Source: CAIWHR01 sp963830485
GTDB taxonomy: Bacteria > Pseudomonadota > Gammaproteobacteria > Burkholderiales > Casimicrobiaceae
Direction of reading: 5' to 3'
Assembly (NCBI GenBank): GCA_963830485.1
Contig: CAWHNE010000029.1
Coordinates: forward strand, 248,001-312,000
DNA: 64,000 nt
Shown here: positions 60,651 through 64,000 of the stretch, piece after piece
Layout: each line of letters opens with the position of its first letter
Numbering within the stretch: position 1 is the first letter of the stretch
Position numbers and translations under genes: made by a program
The notes under the pieces: generated by a model
What the model was told of the DNA's origin: nothing
Database searches by the model: none
What the model saw: only the letters and a program-made list of their open reading frames with translations

Positions 60651-61273
60651 TGCGAGGGTAACGCGCCGTACGCGAAGTCGTCGAACGCGGTGACGCTGTC
60701 GGCTTTGGTCCACACGCCAACCGCGCCGGGTCCCGCGATGTGCGCGTCGTCCAGCTCGATGTAGGGCTTGCCGTCGAGCAGCACGCGGATGCGCATCCCG
60801 TGGAACTCCACACGCAGCACGTGCCAGACGCCGGCCGCGACCGGCGCGTCGACGTACTTGATCGTGACCCGCCGCCCGCGCTCGGTGTGGTAGAGCGACA
60901 CGTTGTCCTCGAGCGCGTTCGCGCGCGCGACGTAATAGTGGTCGCCGTCCTTCCAGCGCCACACTACACCGCCGGCGCGGTCCTGCCGGCCGTCGATCGG
61001 CTTGAATCGCGTCTCGACGAACCCGTCGGTGAGCGCGACGTCCTGCTTCACGCACCACGGGAAGTCGCCGACGCCCGACTGCCGCAGCACGTGCGGCGCG
61101 CTCGGCGCGCTCGCGTCGGCCTCGACTGCCCAGCGGTGCGCGCCCTTGCCGGTGACGCCCGCGATCCATCCGGCGGGCAGCGCGCCGGGGCGATCGCCGT
61201 CGAAGCCGACCGTCACCGCCTGCGCGCTCCCGGCGAGCGCCGCCATCGCCACCCCCATCATCGTCTTGTCCAT
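60647..61273 (-). CDS. Secreted DUF1080/laminin-G-like protein
   Basis: 208 residues, intact from ATG 61273. Signal peptide about 1-19 (MMGVAMAALAGSAQA). One jelly-roll, concanavalin-like domain: GFDGDRPGALPAGWIAGVTG, GVVWRWKDGDHYYVARANAL, NVSLYHTERGRRVTIKYVDA and GVWHVLRVEFHGMRIRVLLD. It resembles DUF1080 (3-keto-glucoside hydrolase-like) proteins, many of which bind sugars or have no known activity. Exported; coupled to the MFS gene. Longer upstream in-frame sequence is not protein-like. Confidence 0.85.
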   Translation of the reverse strand: MDKTMMGVAMAALAGSAQAVTVGFDGDRPGALPAGWIAGVTGKGAHRWAVEADASAPSAPHVLRQSGVGDFPWCVKQDVALTDGFVETRFKPIDGRQDRAGGVVWRWKDGDHYYVARANALEDNVSLYHTERGRRVTIKYVDAPVAAGVWHVLRVEFHGMRIRVLLDGKPYIELDDAHIAGPGAVGVWTKADSVTAFDDFAYGALPSQ

Positions 61274-61512
61274 GCGTGTCTCCAGTGAAATACCTCGGGA
61301 GCGTCCGCGAGAACGGGAGGGCGACCCACGAATAGCCGATCGCGCGCGACGACGCAGCCAGCGCGCGAGGCACGGACTGCGGTCAGCACGGAGAGGAGCG
61401 TTAGCGCGACGGTGTCCATGGTCAGCCGCCCGATCGAGGACGGAACGCAGATTTGGACGGGACACCGTCTTGGCGGGAAGCCGCCGGGGATCTGCCGGCC
61501 CCGGTTTCGATA

Positions 61513-61541
61513 ATCCTAAACTACCCGCGTGCGCACGGCAA
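61513..61541 (-). promoter_or_regulatory. Candidate minus-strand promoter of the DUF1080-MFS pair
   Basis: On the minus strand TTGCCG (61536-61541), 17 bases, TAGGAT (61513-61518). It lies three bases past the end of the antiporter gene and about 240 bases before the DUF1080-like start. The 271-base gap holds no other feature. Confidence 0.4.
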
Positions 61542-61544
61542 GCG

Positions 61545-62975
61545 CTACAAGTACGCCCAGCCGACAAACGCGAGCAGCGGCAACATGACGCCGCCCGACT
61601 TAGCGACGAAGCCGAAAAAGCTCGGCATCGCGACGCCGCGGTCCTCGGCCACCGCCTTGATCATGAAGTTCGGCGCATTGCCGATGTAGGTCAGCGCCCC
61701 GAAGTACACCGCTCCCATCGAGATCGCCTTGAGCGTCGCTGCGTGCGCGGTCATGAGCTCCTGCGCGTCGCCGCCGGCGAGGTTGAAGAAGACGAGGTAC
61801 GTGGGCGCGTTGTCGAGGAACGCCGAGAGCAGGCCCGTCGTCCAGAAGACCCCAAGGTTGCGCGGTTCGCCGGCCGCGTCGAGGACGAGCTTGCTCACGA
61901 AGCCGAGCGCGCCGTCGCGTCCCGCGGCAAGCATCGAGAGCACCGGGATGATCGTGATGAAGATTCCGGCGAAGATCTTCGCGACCTCGACGATCGGCGC
62001 CCAATGGAATGCGTTGTGCTCGCGGATGGCCTTCGGCGTGAGCGCGAGCGAGGCGAGGGCGAACGCGACCAGCAGCACATCGCGCAACAGGTTCTCGAGC
62101 GGGAGGTGCGCGCCCAGCACGTCGAAATCGATGCCCGACTGCCAGAGACCCGACATCAGGACCGCACCGACGACCGCGACGATCAGAAGGAGGTTGCGCG
62201 AGCCCTCGATCGCGAAGCGCTGCGCCGGCGCCGCCGGCGCATGCGGCCGTCCGTCCTTCCGGTAGAGCCAGAGGTCCGCTACGAAATAGATCAGCAGGAT
62301 CGCGCCCGCAAGCAGCATCGTCGGTTCGAGCAGGTTCCGCAGCTCCCAGAAGAAGTCGACGCCCTTGAGGAAGCCGATGAACAGGGGCGGGTCACCAAGC
62401 GGCGACAGCGCGCCGCCGACATTGCCGACGAGGAGAATGAAGAAGACGACCGTGTGCGACGTATGCCGGCGCGCCTCGTTCGCGGTGAGGAGCGGCCGGA
62501 TCAGCAGCATCGAGGCGCCGGTGGTTCCCATCACGCTCGCGATCGCCGCGCCGAGCGCGAGGATGGCCGTGTTGAGCCACGGCGTGCCGACGAAGGAACC
62601 GCGCACGCAGATGCCGCCCGAGATCGTGTAGAGCGCGAACAGGATGACGATGAACGGGATGTACTCCTCTACGATCGCGTGCGCGAGCGGGCGGACCGTC
62701 GCCGCTGTACCTTGAAGCAGCGCGAACGGGACGATCAGGATCAGCACCCATGCCGCGGAGACCTTGCCGAAGTGGTCGTGCCAGAACTTTGGCGCGAAGA
62801 GAGGCACGACCGCGATCGACAGCAGGAGCCCCGCGAATGGCAGCGCCCAGAGAAGCGGCAGGTCCGTGTCGGACGCCCCGGCGGGGGCATTAGGGCCGGC
62901 CGCGAACGCGGCAACGGGGAGCGCCGCGATACCGGCCAGGATGCCAACGAGGAGCGCGACGCGCGGGGTCGTCAC
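61545..62975 (-). CDS. NhaD-like sodium:proton antiporter / CitMHS_2 family
   Basis: 476-residue ion-transporter superfamily protein, intact, with about 12-13 helices. A cleavable-looking N-terminus (LAGIAALPVAAFAAGPNAPA) precedes ALPFAGLLLSIAVVPLFAPK. Family signatures: ASVMGTTGASMLLIRPLLTA, FFILLVGNVGGALSPLGDPP, LFIGFLKGVDFFWELRNLLE, LLSAFLDNAPTYLVFFNLAG and YIGNAPNFMIKAVAEDRGVA, the two inverted-repeat hairpin regions. Members move Na+/H+ or carboxylates. Transcribed alone on the minus strand. Confidence 0.92.
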   Translation of the reverse strand: MTTPRVALLVGILAGIAALPVAAFAAGPNAPAGASDTDLPLLWALPFAGLLLSIAVVPLFAPKFWHDHFGKVSAAWVLILIVPFALLQGTAATVRPLAHAIVEEYIPFIVILFALYTISGGICVRGSFVGTPWLNTAILALGAAIASVMGTTGASMLLIRPLLTANEARRHTSHTVVFFILLVGNVGGALSPLGDPPLFIGFLKGVDFFWELRNLLEPTMLLAGAILLIYFVADLWLYRKDGRPHAPAAPAQRFAIEGSRNLLLIVAVVGAVLMSGLWQSGIDFDVLGAHLPLENLLRDVLLVAFALASLALTPKAIREHNAFHWAPIVEVAKIFAGIFITIIPVLSMLAAGRDGALGFVSKLVLDAAGEPRNLGVFWTTGLLSAFLDNAPTYLVFFNLAGGDAQELMTAHAATLKAISMGAVYFGALTYIGNAPNFMIKAVAEDRGVAMPSFFGFVAKSGGVMLPLLAFVGWAYL

Positions 62976-63006
62976 GATCGGGGTCCGCCCGGCGCGACGG
63001 ATCCCG

Positions 63007-63462
63007 TCAAATGCTCGTGCCGCGTGCGCGCTGCAACGGGCCGAAGCACGCGTCGAGCGACTCCTGCGCGCAGATGATGAACTGATCGCCGGCCGGGCTG
63101 AACAGGATGTAGTTCGTGACGACCTTGCCCACCGCTGTTACTTCGCCAGCGCAGTCCTTCCTGCCGTTGTCCTTGACGAGCTTGTCCGTCCACTTGTAGA
63201 AACCGTCGCGGCCGGGCTTGGCGGCGATGTCGAAGACGCTCTCCGCGATCTCGTCGCCGCTCGTGACGACGGTGGTGCCGTCGGTGCGGAAGTTATAGGT
63301 CTCCGTGCACGAGCCGTCGGGAACCGTGTAGGTCCAGCGGCCGACGATCGGATGGTCCTTGGCGATCGGGTGCGGCTTCAACGTCTGCGCGGACGCGACC
63401 GCCGCGCCGAGGAGGAGCGCGCCGGCGACCACCCAGAGCGCCGGCCGCGAATGAGTGTTCAT
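63007..63462 (-). CDS. Small secreted protein, unknown function
   Basis: 151 residues from ATG 63462. Signal peptide to about residue 25 (LWVVAGALLLGAAVASAQ). Mature part: HPIVGRWTYTVPDGSCTETY, NFRTDGTTVVTSGDEIAESV, CAGEVTAVGKVVTNYILFSP and CAQESLDACFGPLQRARG. The IVGRWTY / NFRTDGT order resembles lipocalin-like or DUF-type beta-barrel domains. Four cysteines could form disulfides. Its start overlaps the stop of the upstream gene (ATGA). Confidence 0.8.
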   Translation of the reverse strand: MNTHSRPALWVVAGALLLGAAVASAQTLKPHPIAKDHPIVGRWTYTVPDGSCTETYNFRTDGTTVVTSGDEIAESVFDIAAKPGRDGFYKWTDKLVKDNGRKDCAGEVTAVGKVVTNYILFSPAGDQFIICAQESLDACFGPLQRARGTSI

Positions 63463-63971
63463 TTGACCGACACGAGCTTGAGGAACGCGAAAAGGGCGGC
63501 GGCCGCGCCTTCGCGCGCGGCCTGGAAGAGGTGGACGTCGATCCAGCAGCCATCGACGTACGCGGCCGCTATCAGGCGCTGCTGGGGCAGGTTGCCCGGG
63601 CTGCCCTCGAGAGTGAACTGGACGATCTTGAACGGATCCTGGTCGGCGAACTTCATGTCCTTTGCCTCGGCGTAGGCCGTGTTCTTCATCGCGAACTCGA
63701 GGCAAGCCACGGCGCTCTGGCACACGGGCGTCTGGTCGATGAAGAGCCAAAGCGTCATCTCGCGCTTCGCGCTCGAGAGCGCGTAATACACCGAGCGGCC
63801 GTCCGCGCGCGGCTGCTCGCGCGTGATCACCCAGTCATCGCGCGGGATGACGAGCTTGAAATTCGCGCCCGAAAGAAAGAGCTGGCGCTCGGTCTTCGTG
63901 TCGGCGACGTCGGCGGCGGCAGGGGAGGCGAGGGCGAGCGCGAAGAGCAGGGCGTGGAGGCGGGTGATCAT
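63459..63971 (-). CDS. Small secreted protein, unknown function
   Basis: 170 residues from ATG 63971, intact. Signal peptide to about residue 20 (ALLFALALASPAAA). Mature part: FLSGANFKLVIPRDDWVITR, VYYALSSAKREMTLWLFIDQ, TPVCQSAVACLEFAMKNTAY and LPQQRLIAAAYVDGCWIDVH. Three cysteines. No known domain recognised. It forms a coupled pair with the gene at 63007. Confidence 0.8.
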   Translation of the reverse strand: MITRLHALLFALALASPAAADVADTKTERQLFLSGANFKLVIPRDDWVITREQPRADGRSVYYALSSAKREMTLWLFIDQTPVCQSAVACLEFAMKNTAYAEAKDMKFADQDPFKIVQFTLEGSPGNLPQQRLIAAAYVDGCWIDVHLFQAAREGAAAALFAFLKLVSVK

Positions 63972-64000
63972 CGAATTCTTCTTGGCAAGCGCGGCGACGC

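Noticed and set aside
61274..61567. N-terminal extension of the DUF1080-like protein upstream of 61273
   Set aside because: The extra residues are Arg/Ser-rich and would hide the clear signal peptide that starts at ATG 61273.

Overview
The window is a high-GC chromosomal segment of a betaproteobacterium, probably near Burkholderiales. The basis is the order tpiA-secG-tRNA-Leu-nuoA to nuoN, the abundance of ABC and tripartite tricarboxylate transporters, a two-subunit acetate-type sodium symporter, and palindromic extragenic repeats of a kind common in that group. There is no sign of a phage, plasmid backbone, insertion sequence or CRISPR array.

Quality warning: about half of the genes are interrupted by single-base insertions or deletions, nearly always of G or C. 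Conserved protein sequence continues in another frame straight after each break. I read these as sequence errors and give each such gene one span from its likely start to its likely stop. Breaks are dense at 1-11.3 kb and 26-53 kb, absent from 12.6-18.3 kb, and absent from 53.07-63.97 kb.

Layout. (1) 1-2166: 3' part of cysS and a fumarylacetoacetase-family gene. (2) 2275-4913: two tandem copies of a small membrane-anchored protein gene with matching promoters and hairpins, convergent with an ECF sigma / RskA-type anti-sigma pair; pduO follows on the minus strand. (3) 5639-18404: an acyl-CoA and acetate region with acyl-CoA synthetase, enoyl-CoA hydratase, two-subunit symporter, cNMP-CBS-DUF294 protein, a small membrane protein, a CbrA/CrbS-like symporter-STAC-histidine kinase, a stand-alone receiver, and a membrane pseudokinase fused to a DnaQ-type exonuclease. 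(4) 18420-23273: branched-chain amino-acid type ABC transporter (livG, livF, binding protein, livH, livM). (5) 23274-32232: a secreted MORN-like protein, a fumarylpyruvate-hydrolase-like protein with an apparent Tat signal, and a peptide ABC transporter with an extra PF04392 binding protein and an N-formylglutamate amidohydrolase. (6) 32389-35431: tripartite tricarboxylate transporter. (7) 35457-52206: tpiA, secG, tRNA-Leu(GAG) and the 14-gene NADH dehydrogenase operon, with a DUF4019 gene between nuoD and nuoE and repeat-rich spacers. (8) 52331-56459: lactate oxidation genes lutA, lutB, lutC with an aminotransferase gene between lutB and lutC. (9) 56514-58029: a Pro/Tyr-repeat secreted protein and a TetR regulator joined by a perfect hairpin. 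(10) 58081-63971, minus strand: a probable inactive nucleotidyltransferase-like protein, an MFS transporter, a secreted DUF1080-like protein, a NhaD-type antiporter and two small secreted proteins.

Together these genes describe a respiratory heterotroph that takes up acetate or short acyl acids, lactate, amino acids, peptides and carboxylates and feeds the electrons to complex I. The least understood part is the exonuclease-pseudokinase fusion beside the acetate-type sensor kinase.
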